Shown here piece after piece: positions 17,874 to 27,442 of a DNA stretch of 64,000 nucleotides (position 1 is the first letter of the stretch; every line of letters starts with the position of its first letter). The stretch spans positions 2,170,001 through 2,234,000 of the forward strand of contig NZ_CP084626.1 in the NCBI RefSeq assembly GCF_022878925.1, written 5' to 3'. A program made the position numbers and the translations under genes. The DNA comes from Caballeronia sp. TF1N1 (lineage in GTDB: Bacteria > Pseudomonadota > Gammaproteobacteria > Burkholderiales > Burkholderiaceae). A model generated the notes under the pieces. That model saw nothing but the letters and a program-made list of their open reading frames with translations, had not been told where the DNA came from and searched no databases.

Positions 17874-20313
17874 CTTTGGCCTCTTCGCAGAATATCGTAA
17901 TCTGGCGCGTCTGCCGCCTGACCCGGCGCGATCGGGAATTTCACTTCGGATAAGACTGCGAGAGCCACGTTGTAAGCCATACAGCGCGCCTCAAATCCGT
18001 TAAGACGTATCGAATAGAGACTATCGATTGCCCCTGGCAAGTTCACCGATGCCGATGCTTTCCAAAAACTAGCGCTGCGGTAGTAACTATGCGCACGTCG
18101 ATTTGCGGTAAGCCCTACTCGCTCCAGTACATGCGGCTCATCGGCATACCTGGCCATCCGCAGCTTCACCCAGTAAAAGCCTGCGCTCAACGCGGCATCC
18201 GACTGATCCGGAAGCGAGACGTTTGCCCGCCACTTATGCATGTCAGGTGTAAGAGCAGTCTCAGTGGCTTGCCAAACATCGTTGCTCCGTGAACGATCTG
18301 CCGCTTGCTGCGCAGTTAGAAGTTGTACACGTACAGCTGACGGGATTTGTGATGCTCGCCCGTGAAAATCCCAATAGTCGAGGTAGTTGCTTGCCCATGT
18401 CAGCTGTAGGAAGCCGCGCCCAAACCAAGGGTAATATCTTTGAGTTGTAGGAGAGCCCTCTTCCAGCAGTTGCAACCATTGAGATTCTTGAATAGCGTTG
18501 CCAAAAAAACTTGCCATACGTAACGGCGTGTTGATGCCGTAGGTGCACATCATGCGATTTAAAACGACTCGCTGGTTCTTGAAGATATTTCCGCTAGTGA
18601 AAGTGCCTGGGACTAGCTCCCACAATGTTTGCCCGCCGTGCTTACGGACCGTAAAAGATGGTACTAGCTGCTTGAACTCTTTTTCACTCAACCACGCACA
18701 CTTCCTAAAGTGTCGAATAAACGCCGTCGGATGAAAAAACCAAAGCTTATTCGCCTCGCCTAGCGGCGTCTGCTTTATAAACTGAAACTGCTTGACGAAG
18801 CTGAGGAAGTTTTCGTAGCCACGCGGATCGGTTTCCTTGCGCTTACCAAAGAATCCATTCGGTTCATTCAGCGCACGGAAGCGTTCCTCATTGTTGCTCG
18901 TATCCCATTCGCTTTTGGCGTGACAAATATAGCCCTTGAGCTTGACTCGCACTTCCGCCTCGCCACGCACAAAAGCCGCCAGTCGCTGGTCATGGTCGAA
19001 CTCCGTTGGCGTTTGGTCATGTAACGCTAGGCGTGTATCGGTCACACCCGCAATCGTGCAAAGCTCGTCATAGCCACAAAACCCCTCTTGATTGAACGGC
19101 GTATTGCCGTCCTCGATCTTCTGCCAGCCCATGAAGAAAGGGAAGTCTGCATCCGACAGCTTTTGAATGCTGGTCAAATTCACGTCGATATAGCCCGTCG
19201 TACCTTGAGCAAACGGTACCTCGACCCAAGTAGCTCGATTGCCGGCGGGCAAGGTCGGTGTATCCGTGCTCAGAATGCGGCCGAACGGAGCAACTCATAG
19301 CCTTCGCTTGGGCACGCTTCGTATAGCGTGGTTGCGCGCTCGTAAAGGTCATATTCATACTCCGCGAACTTATCCTGCACAGGTTCCGGAGTCAGCGAAA
19401 CAAGCTTTCGATCGCCCTTGTCAATCCACGCACGCATGAAACGCTCGCCCCGGCTAAAGTACGTCTCGACGTAAAGCGTGCTGTTGGCATCCAAAGCGCC
19501 TGCGTTCAGTGCGGGGAAAAGCAGCTTGGGTGTGCGACCTTTCGTCTTCAGGTTTCCTTGGCCCGGCGGCGTGCTCATGAACGTGGAGCCCTTTGGAATA
19601 ACAAAGTATGTGTGCCCCCAATAGTCCTTCGACGCTGGCGTGTTTGGCTGTGCATCACCCAACGCAACCTTATGCCCCACCTGATCGAACCACGCGGTGA
19701 AATCCGCCTCGGTCATGAAGATCTCAAAGTGCAGATGCTTCTCACCCTGACTTTGGCCGACAAAACCCAGGCGATCCTTCCGATAAACCTTCTTTCCACC
19801 GCCCGCTTGCACGCCTTCTGTCTCCCTGAGCAGCCAAGCGGCGAGCGCACCGGGGGAACTCTCAGGCATCGGATTATTTGGCTGCGATGCAAGCGCATTG
19901 GTGCTAATGACGTCAAGCAAGTGCATGTAAAGCGAATAGAAGGTGATGGTGCGGCCTTCGCCTGTTTCGGTCACGTGTTTGAGCAGCACGAAGCCGATGT
20001 TGCTGTTGAGCGCAAGGCTGCCGTCGGAATTTGTTTGGCCATCCGAGACGGCCTTCAAAGCGACGCGATAAGCAACGACTTCTCCATCTGCGATCGCCCG
20101 CACCGGTTCGAGTTGACCATCGCCCGCGAAAGGCACCAGATGCATGCCGCAATGCCAGCGTCGATCGAATGCGATTGGGAAAACACCACTATGCGATAAC
20201 TCGAAGTCATCGACCTTATCCATCATTGGATCGGTCTTCCATTTTTCTATGGGCGTGATCAGGCCTTCGGCGGGAAGTAAAGGGGGGCTAATGATCATTG
20301 GTGGACTCGGCAA
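17870..20313 (-). pseudogene. peptidoglycan hydrolase (M23-like + SH3-like + GH19-like) split by a one-base frameshift
   Basis: Two frames encode parts of one protein of about 810 residues. The first (20313 or ATG 20298 to 19270) is an M23-like metallopeptidase domain: R-W-H-C-G-M-H-L (His54; the usual Asp ligand is His58) and the H-L-H-F-E motif. The second (in frame from 19293 down to 17870) continues with an SH3-like segment (T-W-V-E-V-P, T-T-G-Y-I-D-V), then a GH19 lysozyme/chitinase-like domain: F-F-G-N-A-I-Q-E-S-Q-W with a candidate catalytic Glu, and W-F-G-R-G-F-L-Q-L-T-W. Around 19284-19285 restoring one T in CGTTCGGC (to CGTTTCGGC) turns ...L-L-R-S-A-A-F-stop into ...L-L-R-F-G-R-I-L-S-T. 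The second half could only restart at a weak TTG (19252). Either a true mutation or a sequencing error. Confidence 0.72.
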
Positions 20314-20326
20314 GGCTACCTGCTGA

Positions 20327-20482
20327 TTACGGTAGTGCCGGATTGTTGCGGAAAACCGGAACGAAACGCAGGGCGGAATCGCTTTTCCGCGGACATTTCA
20401 GATAATCCTCAAACTGCTTAGGACAGAGTCGCTCCTTGTATAAAGCACCCGCGCACCACGACGACGCACACCTTGCCACCAT
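20327..20482 (-). CDS. small Cys-rich ORF, 51 residues, upstream of the hydrolase; possibly a gene remnant
   Basis: An open frame from ATG 20482 to TAA 20327 encodes 51 residues with natural-looking composition (A-L-Y-K-E-R-L-C-P-K-Q-F-E-D-Y-L-K-C-P-R). It ends 14 bp before the hydrolase start. There is no clear ribosome site, and a stop lies seven codons upstream of the ATG. The overlapping frame just upstream (20400-20600) also reads protein-like. The likeliest explanation is the 3' remnant of a once longer gene with a frameshift; a genuine small protein is possible. Confidence 0.3.
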   Translation of the reverse strand: MVARCASSWCAGALYKERLCPKQFEDYLKCPRKSDSALRFVPVFRNNPALP

Positions 20483-20576
20483 GCACCAAAAGCAACCGTG
20501 CTAGACGCCTCCGCCACGCTGTAATTCCTTCCCGAAAACTCCGCAAACCCATAGCCATCGGTCAAAAGCCCCCGAT

Positions 20577-20592
20577 TGGCATAGCACTTGCA
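20577..20592 (+). promoter_or_regulatory. sigma-54 (RpoN) promoter of the urt operon
   Basis: The 16-mer TGGCATAGCACTTGCA matches the -24/-12 consensus TGGCACG-N4-TTGCW at all but two positions, with the essential GG and GC separated by exactly 10 bp. It lies about 77 bp before the urtA ATG on the coding strand. Urea uptake under RpoN/NtrC control during nitrogen limitation is well known, so placement and biology agree. Confidence 0.75.
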
Positions 20593-20668
20593 GAACCCCT
20601 TTGCTGGTAGCGGGCGTCGACGCTCACACCACGTCAAGCAAATACACATCGGCAAGGGGAACACACAA

Positions 20669-21976
20669 ATGAAACGACGCAGTCTGCTGAAGTTCGGCTC
20701 CATGTCGGGCGCGCTCGCCCTCGCGGGTCAGCTTCCGATCACCAAGGCGCAAGCCGCCGATACGGGTCCGATCAAAGTCGGCATCCTGCATTCGCTGTCG
20801 GGCACCATGGCCATCTCCGAGACGTCGCTCAAAGACACGGCGCTCATGACCATTGCCGATATCAACAAGAGCGGCGGTGTGAACGGTCGCCAGCTCGAAC
20901 CGGTGGTCGTGGACCCGGCGTCCAACTGGCCGCTCTTCGCCGAAAAAGCCCGTCAGCTTCTGACGCAGGACAAGGTCGCCGTCGTGTTCGGCTGCTGGAC
21001 GTCCGTGTCGCGCAAGTCGGTGCTGCCGGTCTTCGAGGAACTCAACGGCCTGCTCTTCTACCCCGTGCAGTACGAAGGCGAAGAGATGTCGCGCAACGTG
21101 TTCTACACGGGCGCGGCGCCGAACCAGCAAGCAATTCCCGCCGTCGAATATCTGATGGGCGCGGAAGGCGGCAGTGCCAAGCGCTTCTTCCTGCTCGGCA
21201 CGGACTATGTGTATCCGCGCACGACCAACAAGATCCTGCGCGCCTTCCTTCATTCGAAAGGAGTCAAGGATGAGGACATTCAAGAGGTCTACACACCGTT
21301 CGGACATAGCGACTATCAAACCATCGTCGCGAACATCAAGACCTTTTCCCAAGGGGGAAAGACAACTGTCGTCTCTACGATCAACGGCGACTCGAACGTA
21401 CCGTTCTACAAGGAACTCGGCAATCAAGGCCTGAAGGCGACGGACGTGCCCGTGGTCGCGTTCTCGGTCGGTGAAGAAGAACTGCGCGGTATCGATACGA
21501 AGCCGCTCGTCGGCCACCTCGCGGCATGGAACTACTTCATGTCGGTGAAGAACCCGAACAACACGAAGTTCGAGAAGGAGTTCTTCGCGTACGCCAAGGC
21601 GCAGAATCTGCCGGGCGGCGACAAGCGCGTGACCAACGATCCGATGGAAGCGACCTTCGTCGGCATCCACATGTGGAAGCAGGCGGTCGAGAAAGCGAAG
21701 AGCGCCGATGTGGACAAGGTGCGCGTCGCGATGATCGGTCAGAGCTTCGCCGCGCCCTCGGGCTTCACCTTGACGATGGATGGCAACCACCATCTGCACA
21801 AGCCCGTGATGATCGGCGAAATTCGCGGCGACGGTCAGTTCAACGTCGTGTGGAAGACGAAGACCGCCATCCGCGCGCAGCCGTGGAGCCCGTATATCGC
21901 CGGCAATCAGGGAAAGCCGGACGTGGTCAGCTCGATTCCCTCGTTCCTGCGCCGCGCGCGCACGCGCACGGCCTGA
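20669..21976 (+). CDS. urtA: urea ABC transporter substrate-binding protein
   Basis: 435 residues from the ATG at 20669 (AAGGGGA ribosome site). The N-terminus M-K-R-R-S-L-L-K-F is a twin-arginine type export signal, cleaved near A-Q-A-A-D. The mature part is a Leu/Ile/Val-binding-protein-like fold with UrtA hallmarks: G-I-L-H-S-L-S-G-T-M-A-I-S-E near the start, G-C-W-T-S-V-S-R-K-S and F-Y-P-V-Q-Y-E-G-E-E. It binds urea in the periplasm and delivers it to UrtBC. First gene of a five-gene operon that continues into ureD. Confidence 0.93.
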   Translation: MKRRSLLKFGSMSGALALAGQLPITKAQAADTGPIKVGILHSLSGTMAISETSLKDTALMTIADINKSGGVNGRQLEPVVVDPASNWPLFAEKARQLLTQDKVAVVFGCWTSVSRKSVLPVFEELNGLLFYPVQYEGEEMSRNVFYTGAAPNQQAIPAVEYLMGAEGGSAKRFFLLGTDYVYPRTTNKILRAFLHSKGVKDEDIQEVYTPFGHSDYQTIVANIKTFSQGGKTTVVSTINGDSNVPFYKELGNQGLKATDVPVVAFSVGEEELRGIDTKPLVGHLAAWNYFMSVKNPNNTKFEKEFFAYAKAQNLPGGDKRVTNDPMEATFVGIHMWKQAVEKAKSADVDKVRVAMIGQSFAAPSGFTLTMDGNHHLHKPVMIGEIRGDGQFNVVWKTKTAIRAQPWSPYIAGNQGKPDVVSSIPSFLRRARTRTA

Positions 21977-22043
21977 CGTATCGAGTCGAGGAAAGGGCCG
22001 CGCGTGTCATCGCGCGCGGCCAGTCACCATCAGAAAGGCCACC

Positions 22044-23660
22044 ATGACCGGTTCGTTCGCCCGCCTCTTCCCGCGTATGCTGCTTGCGCTTTTCATCGCG
22101 CTCGCGCCGTTCTCCGCGCATGCGCTCACCAGCGACGATCTCGCGCCGCTCGCCGCCGACGACTTCGAGGCGAAGTCCGCGGCCATCGACAAGCTGATCG
22201 CCAACGCGGATGCGCCTTCGGTCGCCGTGCTCTCCGCGCTCGCGGACGGCTCGCTCGTCGCCACCGACAATGGCCACGTTTATCTGCAGACCGACGACGG
22301 CAACAAGGACCCGCTTACCGGCAAGGTCGTCGAAGCGCCCGACGCGCAGGCGATCACGCTCAACAACATCCTGCGCACGAAAGTGAACGGCGCATTGTCG
22401 GGCTTGCAGCTCGCTTCGCCGGATATCGCCAAGCGTCGCGATGCAGTGGCCGCGCTCCTGAAGAATCCCGATCCGTCGATGAAGCCGCTGATCGACCGCG
22501 CGCGCGCCGGCGAAACCGATCCCGAGCTCAAGAAGCGTCTCGACACGCTCTGGGCGATGACCGCCCTGCACGACGCCGACGTTGCCAAGCGACTGGACGC
22601 GGTCAAGCTCGTCGCCGCGCGGCACGATCTCGACATGTACGAATTGCTGCGTCCGCTCGTCGCGAAGAAAGCGGACGGCACCTTCAACGAACCCGACGAC
22701 CGCGTGCGGGCCGCGGCGCAAGCGGGCATCGAAGACCTCGATTCGATTCAGCATCGCGGCGAAATCTTCGGCACGCTGTTCGCGGGCCTTTCGCTCGGCA
22801 GCGTGCTGTTGCTCGCGGCGCTCGGTCTTGCCATCACGTACGGTCTGATCGGCGTCATCAACATGGCGCACGGCGAGTTTTTGATGATCGGCGCCTACGC
22901 GACTTATGTCGTGCAGAACCTCGTGCAGCATTACGCGCCTGCCGCGTTCAACTGGTATCCGCTCTTTGCCGTACCCGCGTCGTTTGCCGCGGCGGCGCTC
23001 GTCGGCATCGTGCTGGAGCGCCTCGTATTGAAGCATCTCTATGGACGTCCGCTCGAAACGCTGCTGACGACCTTCGGTATCAGCCTCATCCTCATTCAGG
23101 CGACGCGCACGCTCTTCGGTGCGCAGAACGTGCAGGTGACCAATCCTTCGTGGATGAGCGGCGGGATTGCCGTCATGCCGAATCTGATCCTGCCGTATAA
23201 CCGGCTCACCATTCTCGCCTTCTCGCTCGCCGTCGTGGCGATTGCATGGGGCGTGCTCACGCGCACGCGGCTCGGGCTTTTCGTGCGCGCGGTCACGCAG
23301 AACCGCCGCATGGCAGCGTGCGTCGGCGTGAAGACTTCGCGTGTCGATTCGTATGCGTTCGCGTTCGGCGCGGGCATCGCGGGACTCGGCGGCTGCGCGC
23401 TTTCGCAGATCGGCAACGTGGGACCGGATCTCGGGCAGAGCTACATCATCGATTCCTTCATGGCCGTGGTGCTCGGCGGCGTCGGTCAGCTTGCAGGCAC
23501 GGTGATCGGCGGCTTCGGACTCGGTCTCGTCAACAAGGCGATCGAGCCGTTCTGGGGCGCGGTGCTCGCGAAGATCGCGGTGCTCGTGCTGATCGTGCTG
23601 TTCATTCAGAAGCGTCCTCAAGGCATGTTCGCCCTGAAGGGCCGCAGCGCGGAGGCCTGA
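22044..23660 (+). CDS. urtB: urea ABC transporter permease UrtB
   Basis: 538 residues. A signal-like N-terminus and ~220 residues of alpha-helical soluble sequence (an extension specific to UrtB, probably periplasmic) precede a LivH-type permease with about eight helices, containing A-I-T-Y-G-L-I-G-V-I-N-M-A-H-G-E-F and G-L-G-L-V-N-K near the end. An AAAGG ribosome site precedes the ATG. It forms the channel with UrtC, and urtC starts 4 bp downstream. Confidence 0.93.
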   Translation: MTGSFARLFPRMLLALFIALAPFSAHALTSDDLAPLAADDFEAKSAAIDKLIANADAPSVAVLSALADGSLVATDNGHVYLQTDDGNKDPLTGKVVEAPDAQAITLNNILRTKVNGALSGLQLASPDIAKRRDAVAALLKNPDPSMKPLIDRARAGETDPELKKRLDTLWAMTALHDADVAKRLDAVKLVAARHDLDMYELLRPLVAKKADGTFNEPDDRVRAAAQAGIEDLDSIQHRGEIFGTLFAGLSLGSVLLLAALGLAITYGLIGVINMAHGEFLMIGAYATYVVQNLVQHYAPAAFNWYPLFAVPASFAAAALVGIVLERLVLKHLYGRPLETLLTTFGISLILIQATRTLFGAQNVQVTNPSWMSGGIAVMPNLILPYNRLTILAFSLAVVAIAWGVLTRTRLGLFVRAVTQNRRMAACVGVKTSRVDSYAFAFGAGIAGLGGCALSQIGNVGPDLGQSYIIDSFMAVVLGGVGQLAGTVIGGFGLGLVNKAIEPFWGAVLAKIAVLVLIVLFIQKRPQGMFALKGRSAEA

Positions 23661-23664
23661 TCCC

Positions 23665-24861
23665 ATGACTGCCTCGACCAATCTCTCAGCCAATCTCGAC
23701 GTCGCGCCGCAACCCGACGAGAACGCCGCCCGCGCGGGCTTCGCGCTCGGCCTGCCGCCGGGCGCCGCGCTCTTGCCGCGCAACGGCTGGATCGCGCTGA
23801 TCGCGCTCATCATCGCGATGGGCATCGTCGTGCCGGTCTCCGCGCTCGTGCTGCCGGAAACGAGCACGTTCCATCTGTCCGCGTATGCGATGACGCTCAT
23901 CGGCAAGCTGATGTGCTATGCCATCGGCGCGCTCGCGCTCGATCTCGTGTGGGGCTACTGCGGCATTCTGAGCCTGGGTCACGCGCTGTTCTTCGCGCTC
24001 GGCGGCTACGCAATGGGCATGTACCTGATGCGCTCGATCGGTCGCGAAGGCACGTATCAGAGCGACCTGCCCGACTTCATGGTGTTTCTCGACTGGCACA
24101 AGCTGCCGTGGTTTTGGGAAGGCACGGAGCATCTCTGGTATGCGCTTTTGCTCGTCGTCCTCGTGCCAGGCGTGCTCGCGTGGGTGTTCGGCTTCTTCAC
24201 GTTCCGTTCGCGCGTGAAGGGCGTGTATCTGTCGATCATCACGCAAGCCATGACCTTCGCCGCGATGCTGCTTTTCTATCGCAATGAAACGGGCTTCGGC
24301 GGCAATAACGGCTTCACCGACTTCAAGCGCATCGCGGGCTTTCCGATCACGCATCCGGGCACACGCACCGGCCTCTTTCTCATCACGTTCGCGGTGCTGG
24401 TGCTCGCGTTTCTCGCGGCGCGCTGGATCGTCACCTCGAAGCTCGGACGCGTGGTGACCGGCGTGCGCGACGGCGAGACGCGGCTCATGTTCCTGGGCTA
24501 CAGCCCGCTCGCATACAAGCTCTTCATCTGGACCGTGTCGGCGGTGCTGTGCGGCATTGCCGGCGCGCTCTATGTGCCGCAAGTCGGCATCATCAATCCG
24601 AGCGAGATGTCGCCCGCCAACTCCATTGAAATGGCGATCTGGGTTGCGGTAGGCGGACGCGGAACGCTCATCGGCCCGATCATCGGCGCGTTCGCCGTGA
24701 ATGGCGCGAAGAGCTTCTTCACCGCTTATTTCGCGGAATACTGGCTGTTCTTTCTCGGCCTCATCTTCACGCTCGTGCCGCTGCTTCTGCCGAACGGCAT
24801 CATGGGACTCATCGACATGGCGCGCCGCAAGAAGGCTCACGCAGGAGACGCCGCAGAATGA
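23665..24861 (+). CDS. urtC: urea ABC transporter permease UrtC
   Basis: 398 residues, LivM-type permease with about ten transmembrane helices. Typical segments are D-L-V-W-G-Y-C-G-I-L-S-L-G-H-A-L-F-F-A-L-G-G-Y near 90-112 and the coupling helix G-R-V-V-T-G-V-R-D-G-E-T-R. Partner of UrtB in the inner membrane. It starts 4 bp after urtB, and its stop overlaps the urtD start by ATGA. Confidence 0.93.
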   Translation: MTASTNLSANLDVAPQPDENAARAGFALGLPPGAALLPRNGWIALIALIIAMGIVVPVSALVLPETSTFHLSAYAMTLIGKLMCYAIGALALDLVWGYCGILSLGHALFFALGGYAMGMYLMRSIGREGTYQSDLPDFMVFLDWHKLPWFWEGTEHLWYALLLVVLVPGVLAWVFGFFTFRSRVKGVYLSIITQAMTFAAMLLFYRNETGFGGNNGFTDFKRIAGFPITHPGTRTGLFLITFAVLVLAFLAARWIVTSKLGRVVTGVRDGETRLMFLGYSPLAYKLFIWTVSAVLCGIAGALYVPQVGIINPSEMSPANSIEMAIWVAVGGRGTLIGPIIGAFAVNGAKSFFTAYFAEYWLFFLGLIFTLVPLLLPNGIMGLIDMARRKKAHAGDAAE

Positions 24862-25733
24862 CCGCACATAACGCACTGATCGTCGATCTGCCGCCGTTGC
24901 CGCAATCGGAGGAATCGAACGAACGCAACATGAACGGCATCACCGGGCTCGGCCATGTGCTCGCGCCCGGCGAGATCGACGTATCGCACGGCACCATTCT
25001 CTACCTCGAAGACGTGACCAAGAGCTTCGACGGTTTTCGGGCGCTCAACAAACTGACCTTGTCGATCGACGTGGGCGAACTGCGCTGCGTCATCGGCCCG
25101 AACGGCGCGGGCAAGACCACGATGATGGATGTCGTCACCGGCAAGACGCGTCCCGATACGGGCAAGGTCTTTCTCGGACAGACACTCGACCTCACGCGCA
25201 TGTCGGAGCCGGTGATCGCGCGTACTGGAATCGGGCGGAAGTTTCAGAAGCCCACGGTGTTCGAAAATCATCCCGTGTGGGAGAACCTCGAACTCGCGAT
25301 GAAAACGGACAAGCGCTGGTTCGCGTCGCTGCGTTCGCGGCTCGACCGCGCGGCGCAGGCACGTATCGAAGAGACGCTGGAGCTGATTCGCCTTCATCAT
25401 CAGGCCACGCGGCTCGCGGGCGAGTTGTCGCACGGGCAAAAGCAGCGGCTCGAGATCGGCATGTTGCTGATGCAGCAGCCTGCCCTCTTGCTGCTCGACG
25501 AACCCGCTGCCGGCATGACCGATCACGAGACCATGGAACTTGCCGAGCTGCTCAACAAACTGCGCGGCTCCTGTTCGATGATGGTCGTCGAACACGACAT
25601 GGAGTTCGTCGCCGCGCTCGCGGGCGCCGATGGCAAGGTCACGGTCATGGCCGAAGGCAGCGTGCTCGCCGAGGGCACGCTGGAAGACGTTCAGCGCGAT
25701 GAAGCGGTGATCGAGTCCTACCTCGGACGCTGA
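24858..25733 (+). CDS. urtD: urea ABC transporter ATP-binding protein UrtD
   Basis: 291 residues, LivG-type ATPase. Walker A G-P-N-G-A-G-K-T-T is at 80-88, the signature L-S-H-G-Q-K-Q-R-L-E-I follows, and Walker B is L-L-L-L-D-E-P-A-A-G-M. The ~45-residue leader before the ATPase domain is usual for UrtD. It overlaps urtC by 4 bp (ATGA), indicating translational coupling, and pairs with UrtE to power urea import. Confidence 0.92.
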   Translation: MTAHNALIVDLPPLPQSEESNERNMNGITGLGHVLAPGEIDVSHGTILYLEDVTKSFDGFRALNKLTLSIDVGELRCVIGPNGAGKTTMMDVVTGKTRPDTGKVFLGQTLDLTRMSEPVIARTGIGRKFQKPTVFENHPVWENLELAMKTDKRWFASLRSRLDRAAQARIEETLELIRLHHQATRLAGELSHGQKQRLEIGMLLMQQPALLLLDEPAAGMTDHETMELAELLNKLRGSCSMMVVEHDMEFVAALAGADGKVTVMAEGSVLAEGTLEDVQRDEAVIESYLGR

Positions 25734-25777
25734 TCTCACCGCCCGCACAGATCACCAGAGCGAAGCCCAAGGCACCC

Positions 25778-26470
25778 ATGCTAGAAGTCGAATCCCTGAA
25801 TCAGTACTACGGCGGCAGCCACATTCTTCGCGATGTGAAGATGACCGTCCCCGATGGCAAGCTGACGGTGCTGCTCGGCCGCAACGGCGTCGGCAAGACG
25901 ACGCTCCTTCGCTGTTTGATGGGCGTCGTGCCGACGCGCAGCGGCATCATCACCTGGCGCGACAAGAAGATTTCGTCGATGCCCACGCATGCGCGCGTGA
26001 CGAACGGCCTTGCCTATGTTCCGCAAGGCCGGGACATCTTCGGCCGCCTCACCGTGGAAGAGAACCTGCTGGTCGGCGCGGCGAGCCGCAAGTCGCCATC
26101 GAAGATTCCCGATCACATCTATCAGCTCTTTCCGGTGCTGAAGGACATGAAAAACCGGCGCGGCGGCGACCTTTCGGGCGGTCAACAACAGCAACTGGCT
26201 ATTGGCCGCGCGCTGATGAGCGAACCGCAGCTGCTGATTCTCGACGAACCGACCGAAGGCATTCAGCCGTCCATCATTCGCGACATCGGCAGGACGCTGC
26301 GCCAACTCGTCGATGAAATGGGCATGACGGTCTTGCTCGTCGAACAGTACTACGACTTCGCGCGCGAACTCGCCGACCGCTACTGGGTGATGAGCCGCGG
26401 CGAGATCATCGCGGGCGGCGCGGGCTCCGAGATGGATGAACAAGGTGTGCGAGAGTTGATCGCCGTCTGA
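25778..26470 (+). CDS. urtE: urea ABC transporter ATP-binding protein UrtE
   Basis: 230 residues, LivF-type ATPase: Walker A G-R-N-G-V-G-K-T-T at 34-42, signature L-S-G-G-Q-Q-Q-Q-L-A-I, Walker B L-L-I-L-D-E-P-T-E-G-I, H-loop replaced by V-E-Q-Y as is normal in this family. Last of the transporter genes; ureD begins 60 bp downstream on the same strand. Confidence 0.92.
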   Translation: MLEVESLNQYYGGSHILRDVKMTVPDGKLTVLLGRNGVGKTTLLRCLMGVVPTRSGIITWRDKKISSMPTHARVTNGLAYVPQGRDIFGRLTVEENLLVGAASRKSPSKIPDHIYQLFPVLKDMKNRRGGDLSGGQQQQLAIGRALMSEPQLLILDEPTEGIQPSIIRDIGRTLRQLVDEMGMTVLLVEQYYDFARELADRYWVMSRGEIIAGGAGSEMDEQGVRELIAV

Positions 26471-26530
26471 CTTTTCGGCTTAACATGGCGGCTCACCTCG
26501 TCTGCTCAGTTCACTAGTCACTGCTCGCTC

Positions 26531-27409
26531 ATGCATCATGAATCGCACGCGGCGCTTGCTGCCGCGCAAATCGACGCCGATCCAAACGTCTGGCGCGGCC
26601 GGCTCGAACTCGGTTTCGAGCAGAAGCATGGGCGCACGGTCTTTTCGCATCGCAAACACGAAGGGCCGCTCAGGCTGCAACGTCCGCTCTATCCGGAATA
26701 CGGCATCTGCCACGCGGTGATCGTGCATCCGCCGGGCGGCGTCGCGGGCGGCGACAGGCTCTCCATCGACGTGAAGCTCGGCGAAGACACGCATGCCGTC
26801 GTCACGACGCCCGGTTCGACCAAGTGGTACAAGGCCAACGGCAAGCTCGCGACGCAGCGTATAGATATCGCGCTCGCCGCGCGTGCGAAGCTCGACTGGC
26901 TGCCGCAGAACAACATCGTGTTCGAATCGTCGAACGTGAAGCTCGACTTCAGTCTGACGCTCGGCGAAGGCGCGAGCGCCATCGGCTGGGACGCAATGCT
27001 GCTTGGCCGCGCGGCGGCGGGCGAGCGCTGGACGCATGGACATATCGAAGCGGTATCGCGCATTGCGCATGCCGATGACAAGCCGCTCTGGTTCGAACGC
27101 AGCCTGCTCGATGCGACCGATGCTCTTTGCGATGCGGCGCAAGGACTCGCGCGCTTTCCCGCTTACGGCACGCTATGGGCGATAGGCGCGGCTTGCGACG
27201 ATGCGCTCGCCGAAGCCCTCACCGCCGAACTGCCCTTCGACGATACGTTGCGCGCGGCTGCATCGTGCATTACGCCCGGCGTGTTGGTCGTGCGCGCCAT
27301 CAGCCACTCGATGGAGCCGCTGCAACGCGCGATGACCGAATGCTGGTTGCGGCTGCGGCCTCTCGTGCATGGCGTGAAGGCGCAGCCGTTGCGGCTCTGG
27401 ACGACGTGA
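26531..27409 (+). CDS. ureD: urease accessory protein UreD (UreH)
   Basis: 292 residues with UreD family features: [31 protein letters not shown], the W-L-P-Q-N-N-I-V-F segment and [14 protein letters not shown]. UreD binds apo-urease and, with UreF and UreG, drives nickel insertion. In related genomes it directly precedes ureA; here it ends the urt block and is cut off from ureABC by 7.3 kb. Confidence 0.93.
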   Translation: MHHESHAALAAAQIDADPNVWRGRLELGFEQKHGRTVFSHRKHEGPLRLQRPLYPEYGICHAVIVHPPGGVAGGDRLSIDVKLGEDTHAVVTTPGSTKWYKANGKLATQRIDIALAARAKLDWLPQNNIVFESSNVKLDFSLTLGEGASAIGWDAMLLGRAAAGERWTHGHIEAVSRIAHADDKPLWFERSLLDATDALCDAAQGLARFPAYGTLWAIGAACDDALAEALTAELPFDDTLRAAASCITPGVLVVRAISHSMEPLQRAMTECWLRLRPLVHGVKAQPLRLWTT

Positions 27410-27442
27410 GGACGCAAGCGGCCGCTTCGTTGAAACACTGGC

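Larger units (their letters stand above)
20314..20668. other. region between the hydrolase island and urtA
   Basis: Contains the 51-residue minus-strand frame (20327-20482), protein-like but disrupted minus-strand sequence to about 20600, and the sigma-54 promoter match for urtA at 20577-20592. The island appears to end here, close to the urt promoter. Confidence 0.5.

Noticed and set aside
19270..19300. Programmed ribosomal frameshift as the explanation for the split hydrolase
   Set aside because: No slippery heptamer such as A-AAA-AAG is present at the junction and no stem-loop is evident; a single-base deletion explains it more simply.
20480..20503. GCACCA...GTGC pattern upstream of urtA as an NtrC enhancer site
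   Set aside because: The half-sites are 11 bp apart instead of about 7, so it does not fit the NtrC palindrome.
20398..20703. 101-codon minus-strand frame overlapping the urtA start
   Set aside because: It runs across the urt promoter and the first urtA codons, and its N-terminal part is antisense to the UrtA leader; only the internal segment looks protein-like.
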